The notes beneath the pieces are model-generated. The model did no database searches, was not told where the DNA came from, and saw only the letters and a program-made list of their open reading frames with translations. Shown one piece after another: positions 10,713 through 22,505 of a stretch of DNA of 64,000 bases. A program made the position numbers and the translations under genes. Origin of the DNA: Halobacillus litoralis (GTDB lineage: Bacteria; Bacillota; Bacilli; Bacillales; Halobacillaceae); assembly GCF_020171725.1 (NCBI RefSeq), contig NZ_JAIVAJ010000006.1, forward strand, positions 310,001 through 374,000, given 5' to 3'. Position 1 is the stretch's first letter; each line of letters starts with the position of its first letter.

Positions 10713-10721
10713 TGCTACAAT
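10713..10721 (+). promoter_or_regulatory. Extended -10 promoter of the hprK operon
   Basis: TGC-TACAAT at 10713-10721 forms an extended -10, with no good -35 at the usual distance. It lies 40 nt before the hprK start and after the terminator at 10627. Confidence 0.5.
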
Positions 10722-10761
10722 AGGGGCTAGTGATTGACCAAGATCAAGGAGGCAGACGTGA

Positions 10762-11700
10762 ATGAGTAAGGTTCGAACTGAAGATTTGCTTGAACAATTT
10801 GCTTTGGAATTAGTTGCAGGTGAGGATGGAATTCACCGTGAAATACATACAAGTGATATTTCCAGACCTGGAGTAGAGATGACAGGTTACTTTAAGTTTT
10901 ATCCTAAAGAACGACTTCAACTGCTCGGCAAAACCGAAATGTCCTACTTCAATGAGTTATCAAAAGAACAGCGTGAAGAACGTGCAGCTAAATTGTGCAC
11001 GGATGTGACACCAGGAATTGTCATTACGAGAGGAATGGATATTCCGGCCGAGCTGCATGAGGCGGCTCGTGAAGCGGGCGTTCCTTTAATGATCTCTCCT
11101 TATAAAACGACGCGGGTGATCAGCCGTTTGACGAACTTCTTAGAGACGAAGTTTGCCCCGTTTACAGCCATCCACGGAGTACTTGTGGATATTTACGGAA
11201 TTGGTGTACTCATTACAGGGCAAAGTGGTGTTGGTAAAAGTGAAACAGCGCTTGAACTTGTGAAGAGAGGGCACCGCCTTGTAGCGGATGACAGCGTGGA
11301 AATTCGTCAGGAAGACTACGATACGCTGATCGGAAACAGCCCGCCTTTGATTGAGCACCTGCTTGAGATCCGTGGACTTGGCATCATTAATGTGATGACA
11401 TTGTTCGGTGCGGGAGCAGTTCGCAGCTATAAACGGATTACGCTTGTGATCAACCTGGAGTTGTGGGATAAGAACAAGCAATACGACCGTCTCGGCCTTG
11501 AGGAAGAAACGATGAAAATCATGGATGTTGAAGTGCCACAGGCGACCATTCCAGTACGTCCGGGACGTAACTTAGCTGTCATTATCGAAGTGGCAGCCAT
11601 GAACTTCCGTCTGAAGCGGATGGGTGTGAACGCGGCAGAAGAATTTTCTGAGCGCCTCACGAAAGTCATCGACCAAGATCAAGATCAGCAAGATATATAA
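10762..11700 (+). CDS. hprK: HPr kinase/phosphorylase
   Basis: Bifunctional sensor enzyme that phosphorylates HPr and Crh on Ser46 when glycolytic intermediates are high, and removes the phosphate when phosphate is high; this controls CcpA-dependent catabolite repression. 312 residues, normal length. The Walker A loop GQSGVGKS is at 153-160 and the HPrK signature [11 protein letters not shown] is present. An AAGGAGG site precedes the ATG. Both substrates, crh and ptsH, are encoded elsewhere in this window. lgt follows after 15 nt, as in B. subtilis. Confidence 0.97.
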   Translation: MSKVRTEDLLEQFALELVAGEDGIHREIHTSDISRPGVEMTGYFKFYPKERLQLLGKTEMSYFNELSKEQREERAAKLCTDVTPGIVITRGMDIPAELHEAAREAGVPLMISPYKTTRVISRLTNFLETKFAPFTAIHGVLVDIYGIGVLITGQSGVGKSETALELVKRGHRLVADDSVEIRQEDYDTLIGNSPPLIEHLLEIRGLGIINVMTLFGAGAVRSYKRITLVINLELWDKNKQYDRLGLEEETMKIMDVEVPQATIPVRPGRNLAVIIEVAAMNFRLKRMGVNAAEEFSERLTKVIDQDQDQQDI

Positions 11701-11715
11701 AGGAGGGCCAGAGCC

Positions 11716-12552
11716 ATGGCTTGTTCAACGGAAGCATTAGACCGGGTATTTTTGCAATTAGGTCCGATATCGATTTATTGGTATGGCCTGATTATTGCGA
11801 CAGGAGCGTTTCTAGGGTTACTTCTTGCCACGAAAGAATCGGAACGTCTCGGTCTTAAGAAAGATTATATGATTGACATTGTCGTCTATGCGATTCCCGC
11901 TGCGATTATCGGAGCGCGTCTTTACTACGTTCTCTTCGAGTGGGATCGATATATCGGCGAAGGTCCGTGGTGGGATGTGTTTGCCGTCTGGGAAGGCGGA
12001 ATCGCGATTCACGGTGCCTTGATCGCCTCTGTTTTAACAGCATACATTTACACAAGAGTCCGTAATATCTCATTCTGGCAGATTGCGGATATCGCAGCAC
12101 CGAGTATCATCCTCGGTCAAGCGATCGGCCGTTGGGGGAACTTCATGAACCAGGAGGCTCATGGCGGTCCTGTTTCAGAAGCGTTTTATAATAATTTCAT
12201 GCAGTATCTGCCTGGTTTCATCAACCAGCAGATGTGTATCGGTGGAACGTTATATCACCCTACGTTCTTGTATGAATCGGTATGGAACATTATAGGATTT
12301 GCACTTCTTCTAGTATTGCGTCACAAGTTTAACCCGCGCCGTGGTGATGTGTTCTTAAGCTACGTCATTTGGTACTCTGTCGGTCGTTTCTTTATTGAAG
12401 GAATGCGGACGGATAGTTTATACGTAGTCGGACAGCTTCGTACAGCCCAGTTGATTTCCGTTCTTCTTGTCATTCTGGCAGTCGGACTGATGATCTATCT
12501 TCGTAAGGCTGGATATGCGAATCGACATTACAACGGGAAAAAAGTGAAATAA
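11716..12552 (+). CDS. lgt: Prolipoprotein diacylglyceryl transferase
   Basis: Membrane enzyme moving diacylglyceryl from phosphatidylglycerol to the lipobox cysteine of prelipoproteins. 278 residues, about seven hydrophobic segments. The family signature [14 protein letters not shown] is intact, as is the HGAL element. It lies in the hprK operon with an AAAGGAGGGCC site upstream. Confidence 0.97.
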   Translation: MACSTEALDRVFLQLGPISIYWYGLIIATGAFLGLLLATKESERLGLKKDYMIDIVVYAIPAAIIGARLYYVLFEWDRYIGEGPWWDVFAVWEGGIAIHGALIASVLTAYIYTRVRNISFWQIADIAAPSIILGQAIGRWGNFMNQEAHGGPVSEAFYNNFMQYLPGFINQQMCIGGTLYHPTFLYESVWNIIGFALLLVLRHKFNPRRGDVFLSYVIWYSVGRFFIEGMRTDSLYVVGQLRTAQLISVLLVILAVGLMIYLRKAGYANRHYNGKKVK

Positions 12553-12566
12553 AGGAGAATAGCATC

Positions 12567-13520
12567 ATGAAAGGGATCATACTAAGAGGAGGAAAGAAAG
12601 GGCTTGAGTTAACGTGGACGCTCGGAAAGGTCATCTTTCCTGTGACCTTGATCGTGACCATTCTCCAGTACACGCCGTTTCTTCCTTTTGTGATGGAGCA
12701 GCTGGAACCGTTCATGAGTTTGATCGGATTATCCGGAGAGGCAACGGTGCCGCTTGTCATCGGTAATTTTCTCAACTTATATGCCGGAATCGGTGCGATC
12801 TTATCGTTTGAGTTTACAGTGAAAGAAGTGTTCATCCTTGCCATTATGATGTCCTTCTCTCACAACCTGATCATCGAATCGACGGTTGCGAAACGCGTGG
12901 GTGTCAGCTGGTGGATCGTCGTCGGTGTCCGTCTCGCCCTTGCTTTCATCTCTGCTTTTGTCATCAATCTGTTTTGGAAAGGTGGGAATGAGATCGCCAA
13001 GTACGGTCTCGCTCCTGCTAAAACTACCGATCCAGATGGCTGGACAGAGATTGTACTGCAAGGCTTGCAGACGGCTTTCATGGGGATCGTGCAGCTGGCC
13101 TTGATCGTGATTCCTTTGATGGTGTTCATGCAATACCTTCGTGAAAAAGGGTGGCTGGATCGATTCTCTGGATGGGTGGCTCCGGCGACGAAGTTTCTCG
13201 GGATGGAGCGGAATACGTCGATGACCCTGGTAGCAGGTCTCACCATCGGTCTAGCTTATGGTGCAGGGTTGATGATCCAGGCCGTAGAAGAGGACGGCGT
13301 ATCCAAGAAGGATATGTATCTCGCCGTTCTGTTTCTCGTCTCCTGCCATGCGGTCGTCGAAGACACGCTGGTATTCATTCCGCTCGGGATCCCTGTTTGG
13401 CCGCTATTGATTATCAGACTTCTGACAGCCATCGTCTTAACGGCGTTAGTCGGATTGATTTGGAATAAGTTACAGCATAGAAAGGAAGTCGCAAATGAGC
13501 ATTCGTACCATTCTCTTTGA
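12567..13520 (+). CDS. yvoD: YvoD-like nucleoside-recognition (Gate) domain membrane protein
   Basis: 317-residue polytopic protein with two halves of the Gate/nucleoside-recognition type, placed between lgt and ppaX as B. subtilis yvoD is. About eight membrane segments are visible. The substrate is unknown. Its 3' end overlaps the start of ppaX by 26 nt in another frame. Confidence 0.8.
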   Translation: MKGIILRGGKKGLELTWTLGKVIFPVTLIVTILQYTPFLPFVMEQLEPFMSLIGLSGEATVPLVIGNFLNLYAGIGAILSFEFTVKEVFILAIMMSFSHNLIIESTVAKRVGVSWWIVVGVRLALAFISAFVINLFWKGGNEIAKYGLAPAKTTDPDGWTEIVLQGLQTAFMGIVQLALIVIPLMVFMQYLREKGWLDRFSGWVAPATKFLGMERNTSMTLVAGLTIGLAYGAGLMIQAVEEDGVSKKDMYLAVLFLVSCHAVVEDTLVFIPLGIPVWPLLIIRLLTAIVLTALVGLIWNKLQHRKEVANEHSYHSL

Positions 13521-14133
13521 TTTAGACGGAACATTAATCGATACCAACGAATTGATCATCGCCTCGTTTCAACATACTATCCGCCAATACGGGGATCGCG
13601 AATACAAGCGGGAAGAGGTGCTTGATTTCATAGGGCCTCCTCTTAAAGAGAGCTTGGAGAAAATCAACCCTGATCGTGTAGGAGATATGATAGAAACGTA
13701 CCGCACGCATAACGTCGAGCACCACAATGAATATGTCAAAGCGTATGACGGAGTAGTCGAGACGGTAAAAAAATTGAAAGACGCAGGCTTCAAGCTGGGC
13801 ATCGTAACGACAAAAATGCGCTATACGGTGAACATGGGTCTTGAGCTTACAGACCTCGATGGACTGTTCGAAACGGTCGTCACCTTAGATGACGTCGAGC
13901 ATGCGAAGCCCCATCCAGAGCCGATCGAAACAGCTTTGAAGGCGCTTGGATCAGAACCTGCTGAAACCATCATGGTCGGGGATAACACCCATGATATTGA
14001 AGCGGGACAGAACGCCGGCACGAAGACAGCGGGCGTTGCCTGGACCGTCAAAGGCCGTGAGGTGCTCGATCGACTGGAGCCTGATTATATGCTTGAACAG
14101 ATGAGTGACCTTTTAGCCATTACAGGGAGCTGA
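13495..14133 (+). CDS. ppaX: Pyrophosphatase PpaX
   Basis: HAD-superfamily hydrolase that clears pyrophosphate formed when HPr kinase works as a phosphorylase on Ser46-phosphorylated HPr. 212 residues. Motif [10 protein letters not shown] (Asp9, Asp11), motif II Thr in GIVTTK, and motif [14 protein letters not shown] are all present. The start overlaps yvoD with AAAGGAAG upstream. Its place in the hprK operon supports the functional link. Confidence 0.93.
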   Translation: MSIRTILFDLDGTLIDTNELIIASFQHTIRQYGDREYKREEVLDFIGPPLKESLEKINPDRVGDMIETYRTHNVEHHNEYVKAYDGVVETVKKLKDAGFKLGIVTTKMRYTVNMGLELTDLDGLFETVVTLDDVEHAKPHPEPIETALKALGSEPAETIMVGDNTHDIEAGQNAGTKTAGVAWTVKGREVLDRLEPDYMLEQMSDLLAITGS

Positions 14134-14137
14134 AACC

Positions 14138-14662
14138 ATGAGAAACACAGAGCGCTATCCGGTAAAGGGTGCCAACTCGCTCTGGCACATTTATAAAACA
14201 GTCCCATTTTTCAAAGTCGTAAAGAACTTCATCGTCATTCAGCTGGCACGCTATACGCCACTGCTCGGAATGAAAAATTGGTTGTATCGCACCTTCCTCA
14301 GAATGAAAGTCGGAGATCAGACGGCATTTGCCCTGATGGTGATGGTCGACATCATGTTCCCTGAACGGATCCAAGTGGGGAGAAATACGGTGATCGGCTA
14401 CAATACGACCATCCTTGCCCATGAATACTTGATAAACGAGTATCGCTTGGGGGATGTTATCATTGGTGATGAAGTCATGATCGGAGCGAATACGACCATT
14501 CTCCCCGGGATTACAATCGGAGACGGTGCTGTCGTATCGGCAGGCACTCTTGTCCATAAGGACGTTCCCCCTGGTGTGTTTGCCGGTGGGAACCCGATGA
14601 GGATCATTTATACGAAAGAAGAGATGGAAAAGCGAATGAGCAAGGAGGAGAAGCTGATATGA
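14138..14662 (+). CDS. yvoF: Hexapeptide-repeat acyltransferase (YvoF-like)
   Basis: 174 residues with a left-handed beta-helix of hexapeptide repeats (IGYNTTI, IGDEVMIGANTTI, IGDGAVVSAGT) typical of acetyltransferases. The N-terminal 70 residues are helical. The position between ppaX and glpP matches B. subtilis yvoF. The acceptor is unknown. The stop overlaps the glpP start (ATGA). Confidence 0.85.
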   Translation: MRNTERYPVKGANSLWHIYKTVPFFKVVKNFIVIQLARYTPLLGMKNWLYRTFLRMKVGDQTAFALMVMVDIMFPERIQVGRNTVIGYNTTILAHEYLINEYRLGDVIIGDEVMIGANTTILPGITIGDGAVVSAGTLVHKDVPPGVFAGGNPMRIIYTKEEMEKRMSKEEKLI

Positions 14663-15204
14663 GCATTGAACAGTCTGTCCTGCCCGCTGTGAAATCGATC
14701 AAGGACTTTGAATCCCTGCTTGAGCGCGATACAGAATATATCGTTCTTCTCGAAACACGTCTCGGGCTGCTTCGCAAATTGGTGAGAGTGGCGCACAAGG
14801 CTGACAAGAAAGTGCTGATTCACATCGATCTTGTGCAGGGCTTGAAAGCCGATGATTATGGCATGGAGTATATTGCCCAGGAAGTGAAGCCGGACGGGAT
14901 CATCTCGACAAGAGCGCATATTATTAAACTGGCGAAAAAACAAAAAATGCTGTCGATACAGCGGCTATTCCTCATTGATAGTCAAGCTGTCGAGCATAAT
15001 CTGAACATCATTAAGAAGACGCAGCCCGATTATGTGGAAGTTTTACCAGGACTATTGCCGGGTATGATAAGAGAGATAAAGGATCAAGTGGGTGTCCCTG
15101 TTATTGCAGGCGGTCTCATTAGGAAACCTGAAGAAGTCTCTCAGGCATTCGAGTCCGGAGCTTCTGCTATTACGACTTCACGCTCTGAACTATGGTCATT
15201 TTAA
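14659..15204 (+). CDS. glpP: Glycerol uptake operon antiterminator
   Basis: GlpP binds glycerol 3-phosphate and then the leader RNA of glp transcripts to prevent early termination. 181 residues with a TIM-barrel-like pattern ending in GGLIRKPEEV and ITTSRSELW, typical of the family. An AAGGAGGAG site precedes the ATG. It sits directly upstream of a leader terminator (15246) and glpFK; a second such terminator precedes glpD, so its two targets are both here. Confidence 0.95.
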   Translation: MSIEQSVLPAVKSIKDFESLLERDTEYIVLLETRLGLLRKLVRVAHKADKKVLIHIDLVQGLKADDYGMEYIAQEVKPDGIISTRAHIIKLAKKQKMLSIQRLFLIDSQAVEHNLNIIKKTQPDYVEVLPGLLPGMIREIKDQVGVPVIAGGLIRKPEEVSQAFESGASAITTSRSELWSF

Positions 15205-15245
15205 GCCGGTGGTACATAACGGTTAACGTGAAGCGGGCAGAAGCC

Positions 15246-15274
15246 ACACAGTAGACCACTGTGTGGTTTTTTAC
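15246..15274 (+). terminator. GlpP-controlled leader terminator of glpFK
   Basis: Stem CCACACAGT / ACTGTGTGG with a 5-nt loop and seven Ts lies 41 nt after glpP and 37 nt before glpF. A hairpin here is the known site of GlpP antitermination in B. subtilis. I could not find a clear promoter between glpP and the hairpin, so leader transcripts may come from upstream or from inside glpP. Confidence 0.85.
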
Positions 15275-15310
15275 TGCGCAGATCCGTACAGGAAAGGGGT
15301 CCCTTTTTAC

Positions 15311-17633
<2,323 letters not shown>

Positions 17634-17637
17634 CCTT

Positions 17638-17665
17638 TTGACATCTGCCTCAATACTGATATAAT
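17638..17665 (+). promoter_or_regulatory. SigA promoter of glpD
   Basis: TTGACA (17638-17643), 16-nt spacer, TATAAT (17660-17665) with TG one base upstream (extended -10). The -35 begins 5 nt after the glpK stop. It is the best consensus promoter in the window. Confidence 0.9.
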
Positions 17666-17696
17666 AAAGGTAAGTTAATATTTGGTCGGAGATGAG

Positions 17697-17753
17697 GAGA
17701 GACTGCGTACCTTTATGCATATAGGCATGAAGTGTATCGTGGTCTCTTTTTTT
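17697..17753 (+). terminator. GlpP-controlled leader terminator of glpD
   Basis: Stem AGAGAC (17698-17703) with GTCTCT (17742-17747) continues inward as CTTTATGC / GCATGAAG and is followed by seven Ts. It is followed by 110 nt of leader before glpD. The layout matches the GlpP antiterminator target of B. subtilis glpD. Confidence 0.85.
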
Positions 17754-17862
17754 ATCTCTTTAGGCAGGAAGAATCAAAACTAAAAACATTCAGGCACATA
17801 CTTCCTTGGAAGAATGGGAATAAACCTATTAGGCGAATGGATTCTAATGAAGGAGAGATATA

Positions 17863-19533
17863 ATGATGAATAAGTTCTCTAGCTATGATCGCAAAGCACA
17901 TTTTGAAAAGTTAACACAGGAAGAGTGGGATGTCCTCGTCGTTGGAGGAGGCATCACAGGCTCTGGTATTGCACTGGACGCTGCCAGCCGCGGTATGAAA
18001 ACAGCCGTCGTCGAAATGCAGGACTATGCAGCAGGAACATCGAGCCGTTCTACGAAGCTCGTGCACGGTGGTTTGAGATACTTGAAGCAGTTTGAAGTGA
18101 AGATGGTTGCAGAAGTCGGGAAAGAACGTGAAATCGTATATGAAAATGGCCCTCACGTAACGACTCCGGAATGGATGATGCTTCCGTTCCACGAGGGTGG
18201 TAACTTCGGACCGCTTTCTACAAATGTCGGACTTCGCGTCTATGACTATCTTGCCGGTGTTAAAAAATCAGAACGACGTACAATGTTCTCTCCAGAAGAA
18301 GCGATTGAACGTGAACCACTTGTGAAGAGAGAAGGATTGAAAGGGGCAGGCTTCTATGTAGAATACAAAACAGATGATGCCCGCCTGACTCTTGACGTCA
18401 TGAAAAAAGCTGTCGATTATGGTGCCCTTTCTACAAACTACGCAAAAGTTGTAGACTTCATCTATAATGAGCAAGGGAAAATCACTGGTGCGAAGGTGGA
18501 AGATACAGAGTCCGGTGAACAGTACCACGTGAAAGCGAAGAAAATCATCAACGCTGGTGGTCCATGGGTGGACGACCTACGCGAAATTGATGGCTCGAAA
18601 AAAGGTAAAACGCTGCAGCTGACAAAAGGGGTACACCTGGTCTTTGACCAAAGTACGTTCCCGCTTAAGCAGGCGATTTATTTTGACAGCCCGGACGGTC
18701 GCATGATCTTTGCGATTCCACGTGATGGAAAGACGTATGTTGGAACAACTGATACGACGTACGAAGAGGAAATCGCTCATCCGACTATGACAGAGGCAGA
18801 CCGTGATTATATCTTAAACGCCATTCACACGATGTTCCCAACTGTCGAAGTAACAGCAACGGACGTCGAGTCGAGCTGGGCTGGGGTAAGACCGCTGATT
18901 CACGAAGACGGAAAAGACCCATCTGAAATTTCCCGTAAAGACGAAATCTTCGTTTCCGATTCTGGATTGATTTCCATGGCCGGTGGTAAATTGACAGGTT
19001 ACCGTAAGATGTCCCAACAGGCTGTGAACCTAGTTCGTGATCAAATCGCTGAAGAGTACGGCATCCGTTACTCCGATTCCGAAACGAAAAAGCTTCCTAT
19101 CTCAGGTGGTGAAGTCGGCGGATCGAAAGGGTTCAAGAAATTCCGACTTGAGCGCATTCAAATGGGTACAGCACTTGGACTGGACGAAGAAAAAGCTTCC
19201 CAACTCGTACAGCTTTACGGATCCAATGTAGATAAAGTGTTCGATATCTACAAGAACCGTCAAGACGATGCCAAAGAAGCTGGTGTAGATCCGGTTGTAT
19301 TCGCGCAGCTTGTGTACGGAATGGAGCACGAATTGACGTACAAGCCGGTTGACTTCTTTATCCGTCGTACCGCTGCGTTGTTCTTCAACATTCAGTATGT
19401 AAGAGATCACAAAGAATCGGTGATTGATTACATGGCGAAAGAACTGAACTACAGCGATGAACAGAAGAAAGCATATACGGAAGAGCTCGAGCAGCTTATG
19501 GAAGAAGCCGTGAAACCAATCGAATACGCATAA
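17863..19533 (+). CDS. glpD: Aerobic glycerol-3-phosphate dehydrogenase
   Basis: FAD-dependent membrane-associated enzyme oxidising glycerol 3-phosphate to dihydroxyacetone phosphate and feeding the quinone pool. 556 residues. FAD-binding VVGGGITGSG starts at about residue 26; STKLVHGGLRYL and WAGVRPL are family elements. Two ATGs in a row (17863, 17866) follow AAGGAGAG. Expression should need GlpP plus glycerol 3-phosphate through the leader terminator. Confidence 0.96.
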   Translation: MMNKFSSYDRKAHFEKLTQEEWDVLVVGGGITGSGIALDAASRGMKTAVVEMQDYAAGTSSRSTKLVHGGLRYLKQFEVKMVAEVGKEREIVYENGPHVTTPEWMMLPFHEGGNFGPLSTNVGLRVYDYLAGVKKSERRTMFSPEEAIEREPLVKREGLKGAGFYVEYKTDDARLTLDVMKKAVDYGALSTNYAKVVDFIYNEQGKITGAKVEDTESGEQYHVKAKKIINAGGPWVDDLREIDGSKKGKTLQLTKGVHLVFDQSTFPLKQAIYFDSPDGRMIFAIPRDGKTYVGTTDTTYEEEIAHPTMTEADRDYILNAIHTMFPTVEVTATDVESSWAGVRPLIHEDGKDPSEISRKDEIFVSDSGLISMAGGKLTGYRKMSQQAVNLVRDQIAEEYGIRYSDSETKKLPISGGEVGGSKGFKKFRLERIQMGTALGLDEEKASQLVQLYGSNVDKVFDIYKNRQDDAKEAGVDPVVFAQLVYGMEHELTYKPVDFFIRRTAALFFNIQYVRDHKESVIDYMAKELNYSDEQKKAYTEELEQLMEEAVKPIEYA

Positions 19534-19537
19534 ATTG

Positions 19538-19580
19538 AAAAAAGTTCCGATCATCGATGTGGATGGTCGGAACTTTTTTT
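19538..19580 (+). terminator. Intrinsic terminator of glpD
   Basis: Stem AAAGTTCCGATCATC / GATGGTCGGAACTTT with a GATGTG loop and T run, 7 nt after the stop. Confidence 0.93.
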
Positions 19581-19652
19581 ATTGAACGATTTAGAGGGAA
19601 AATGAAACATAATGAAGAGAGTATACGTATAGAAGGAAGGAGGTGGAAAACC

Positions 19653-20477
19653 ATGCAGAACGTACAATATATGATTCAGTCTGACGGGAAGAAGCAGATG
19701 ATCACCGGAGGCGCGTTGATGGCGGTATCTGCTTTATTCCTTGCCGGGCTTTTGTTCAATTTTACATTAGGGACATTTTTTAATGTTATTTTTGTCGTAC
19801 CTTTTACCATCAGCGGCTTGGTCTTAATCGTGACCGGCTACAGTGACTGGTTGAAATCGCAGAAAGCCTTGACGCTTTCAAGAGATATGTCGACAGAAAC
19901 GGTTGCCGCTCTTCCGCCGAGAATGTACTTAGGAGTGAAATGGAAGGACCGTCAGCAGGTGAACTTATATGATTTATCCGGAAAAGCTCATTATTACGGG
20001 ACTGAGCAGTTCAACGTGAACTATAAGGGACTCGCTTTTCTAAGCCAGTTTACATCGGACGGTGTGATCCGACCTGCTCAGTACACCGTCCATGGAGAGG
20101 ACGGTCAGCCACTTTACGAAGTTGAGAAAAAAGGCGGCTTTACAACGAAGAGCTATGTGAAAAACGGTGATGGAAAGTACGTCGCCTATACGGTGCGTAC
20201 AAAGAACAAAACGACGGGGCAGCAGATTTTCCACTATGTTGAGCGTAGTGAAGAACGCTGGACGGCTGAGGGAGACTATTATATCGGCCATTACACGGTG
20301 AAAGATGCGAGTGGTAAGGTGTGGGCTGTCATCAAGCGTGGAGCGATCATGAAAGACGCACCTGAAGAATTCCAGAAAATGTCGACAGGATATGCTGTGG
20401 AGTGGGTTGAAAAAGAAGACGTACCGGTTTCTCTGATCACTTTCCTGTTTATTGTTCAATCTCACGACAATACGTAA
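19653..20477 (+). CDS. Unrecognised membrane-anchored protein, tubby/LURP-like C-terminus
   Basis: 274 residues. Residues about 14-65 hold two close hydrophobic helices with a short turn. The remaining ~200 residues are soluble, beta-rich and full of aromatic residues (HYYGTEQFNV, GDYYIGHYTVKD), in a pattern reminiscent of tubby or LURP-one-like barrels; that likeness is by eye only. ATG 19653 follows GAAGGAGGTGG. The gene stands alone between the glpD terminator and the his promoter. I assign no function. Confidence 0.7.
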   Translation: MQNVQYMIQSDGKKQMITGGALMAVSALFLAGLLFNFTLGTFFNVIFVVPFTISGLVLIVTGYSDWLKSQKALTLSRDMSTETVAALPPRMYLGVKWKDRQQVNLYDLSGKAHYYGTEQFNVNYKGLAFLSQFTSDGVIRPAQYTVHGEDGQPLYEVEKKGGFTTKSYVKNGDGKYVAYTVRTKNKTTGQQIFHYVERSEERWTAEGDYYIGHYTVKDASGKVWAVIKRGAIMKDAPEEFQKMSTGYAVEWVEKEDVPVSLITFLFIVQSHDNT

Positions 20478-20537
20478 TAGAAAGATGTCGAATCTTGATG
20501 TAGAATAGTAGTTAGAATTTTCTAACGTAATTTCAGC

Positions 20538-20566
20538 GCGGCCTTTTTATAAGAGCCGCTTTTTTC
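20538..20566 (+). terminator. Probable terminator after the membrane protein gene
   Basis: A short 5-bp stem GCGGC / GCCGC with a 12-nt loop and six Ts. It is weaker than the other terminators here. Confidence 0.55.
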
Positions 20567-20624
20567 ATATTCATAACCCTTGTTTTAAGGCGCCGGGAGA
20601 GGGAAGTATAACTGAAGAAACGAT

Positions 20625-20666
20625 TTGACGAGGTTTCTTTATTTTGTTAGCATATTAGCAAGCTAA
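20625..20666 (+). promoter_or_regulatory. Promoter and candidate operator of the his operon
   Basis: TTGACG (20625-20630), 17-nt spacer, TAGCAT (20648-20653). TTAGC-N10-GCTAA (20647-20666), an inverted repeat, covers the -10 and start site. No T-box or other leader structure is seen in the 37 nt before hisZ, so control is likely by a repressor rather than by attenuation. Confidence 0.6.
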
Positions 20667-20689
20667 AGGATTTGTGGGAGGTTGTACGG

Positions 20690-21874
20690 ATGGCAAAACG
20701 GTTAATGTTCGAAAAACCACTGGGAATGCGGGATACGCTTCCTTTTTTCTATAATCAAAAACAAAAAGCTGGAAAGCGATTGTCGGACTCGATCCTTTCC
20801 TATGGGTATTCCTTTATGGACACCCCGTTGATGGAATATCACGAAACGGTCGGGAAGGTGAGTGCCACACTTGATCAGCAACTGTTCAAATTGTTGGATC
20901 AGCAGGGACACACCCTCGTCCTTCGCCCGGATATGACGGCACCGATTGCACGTGTGGCGGCATCGCAATTGAAGAGTTCGGAGTTCCCGCTCCGCCTCGC
21001 TTACGGTGGACCGGTCTTCCGTGCCCAGCAGGCAGAAGGCGGCAAACCTGCCCAGTTTGAACAAGTCGGGACCGAATTGATTGGAGACCATTCTTCTTAT
21101 GGAGACGCTGAGGTCATCGCACTTCTTGTCGAATCATTGAAGTCAGCAGGTCTTGATGAATTCGTCATTACCATCGGTCATATCGGTTTTGTAAAAGCGT
21201 TCTTCCGTGACGTATTAGGGGAAGATACGGAAACGACCGAGCGCCTGCTGCAGTACTTATATCGTAAAAATTATGTTGGATACCGTGAAGCTGTGAAGGT
21301 GCTCACGGTTGGAGAAGACAAGAAGTCAGCTCTTCTTCAGCTGCTCACGCTGCGCGGGGGAGAAGAAATCTTTGAATCCAGCCGTTCGCTTGCGCGCAAT
21401 CAGACGTGTATGCAGGCTGTGAATGAACTGAAGCAGTTATTCAGGTTATTGAAAGACTATGAGGTTGAAGGCTTTGTACAGTTTGACTTGAATCTGATCA
21501 GCCACATGGATTATTACACAGGCATCCTGTTTGAAGGGTACGCCCCGAATCTAGGAGCGCTGCTCTGCAACGGCGGTCGTTATGATGCACTCCTTCCTTC
21601 TTTCCAACTGAATGCCTCTGCGACAGGGTTTGCGATTCACTTAGAACGCCTTGTCGAAGCATTGAATGAACAGGCGGATGAGGACAAGCGTATCGGAATC
21701 ATCGTCGATAACGATTCGTATGCAAAAGGGATTAAGAAGGCGAAGGAGCGGCGTGAAGAGGGACATTCCGTTCTTCTGCAGCACCGTGATCAAATTCCAG
21801 ATGTCGAAGCTTTTCGATCACAGTTATCGGAAACCATTGATTTAACGGTCGAAGGAGGTGCGGGCGATGAGTAA
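20690..21874 (+). CDS. hisZ: ATP phosphoribosyltransferase regulatory subunit
   Basis: Histidyl-tRNA-synthetase-like protein (394 residues) that complexes with short-form HisG. Class II motif 2 region [14 protein letters not shown] and a GGRYD element are seen. It is shorter than a real HisRS because the anticodon-binding domain is reduced. ATG 20690 with GGGAGG 8 nt upstream is chosen over an ATG-like upstream start at 20672. First gene of the eight-gene his operon. Confidence 0.93.
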   Translation: MAKRLMFEKPLGMRDTLPFFYNQKQKAGKRLSDSILSYGYSFMDTPLMEYHETVGKVSATLDQQLFKLLDQQGHTLVLRPDMTAPIARVAASQLKSSEFPLRLAYGGPVFRAQQAEGGKPAQFEQVGTELIGDHSSYGDAEVIALLVESLKSAGLDEFVITIGHIGFVKAFFRDVLGEDTETTERLLQYLYRKNYVGYREAVKVLTVGEDKKSALLQLLTLRGGEEIFESSRSLARNQTCMQAVNELKQLFRLLKDYEVEGFVQFDLNLISHMDYYTGILFEGYAPNLGALLCNGGRYDALLPSFQLNASATGFAIHLERLVEALNEQADEDKRIGIIVDNDSYAKGIKKAKERREEGHSVLLQHRDQIPDVEAFRSQLSETIDLTVEGGAGDE

Positions 21875-22505
21875 CCCACTAACGATTGCCATGCCGAAGG
21901 GACGTATCTATGAAGAAGCGGCAGAATTGATGAAAAAAGCAGGCTATGATCTGGGAGCGGACTTGGACGAGTCCAGAAAGTTGATCCTCGATTTTCCGGA
22001 GCAGAACATCCGCGTCATGATGGCGAAACCGATGGACGTTGTGACCTATGTCGAATACGGAGCGGCTGATATCGGCATCGCGGGGAAAGATGTACTTCTT
22101 GAGCAGGATCGTGACGTTTATGAAGTGCTCGATCTCAAGATCAGTCCTTGCTATGTAGCGGTTGCCGGGCTGCCGGACCAACCCCTCAGTCGGATTGCAC
22201 CGAAGATCGCTACGAAGTACCCGAAAGTAGCGTCTGATTATTTCAGAGAACAGGGCGAACAAATTGAAATCATTCCCCTGAACGGCTCTATTGAACTGGC
22301 GCCGATCATCGGCCTCGCCGACCGGATTGTCGATATCGTGTCCTCAGGCCGCACGTTAAAAGAGAATGGACTTGTCGAATATGAAAAAATCACGGATATC
22401 ACGTCGAGGTTAATCATCAATCCTGTCAGCTATCGTCTGAAAAACGTAGAAATTGAGGAAATGGTTTCGAAGCTCAGTGATGTGATGGAGGAGGTCAACG
22501 CATGA
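21867..22505 (+). CDS. hisG: ATP phosphoribosyltransferase, short form
   Basis: Commits ATP and PRPP to histidine synthesis. 212 residues, so it is the short form that needs HisZ. The PRPP loop region [14 protein letters not shown] is clear. ATG 21867 overlaps the hisZ end; GTG 21858 was rejected because it sits in the GGAGGTG ribosome-binding site. The stop overlaps the hisD start (ATGA). Confidence 0.96.
   Translation: MSNPLTIAMPKGRIYEEAAELMKKAGYDLGADLDESRKLILDFPEQNIRVMMAKPMDVVTYVEYGAADIGIAGKDVLLEQDRDVYEVLDLKISPCYVAVAGLPDQPLSRIAPKIATKYPKVASDYFREQGEQIEIIPLNGSIELAPIIGLADRIVDIVSSGRTLKENGLVEYEKITDITSRLIINPVSYRLKNVEIEEMVSKLSDVMEEVNA

Noticed and set aside
10394-10723. Open frame of 109 codons between yvlD and hprK
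   Set aside because: It lies entirely over inverted repeats and a terminator, with implausible protein composition.
20478-20690. Possible T-box or attenuator before hisZ
   Set aside because: No specifier loop, no T-box sequence and no competing terminator next to the gene; the short hairpin at 20538 is far upstream and fits the preceding gene.
21858-21866. GTG start for hisG
   Set aside because: It is part of the GGAGGTG ribosome-binding site; the ATG at 21867 is correctly spaced.
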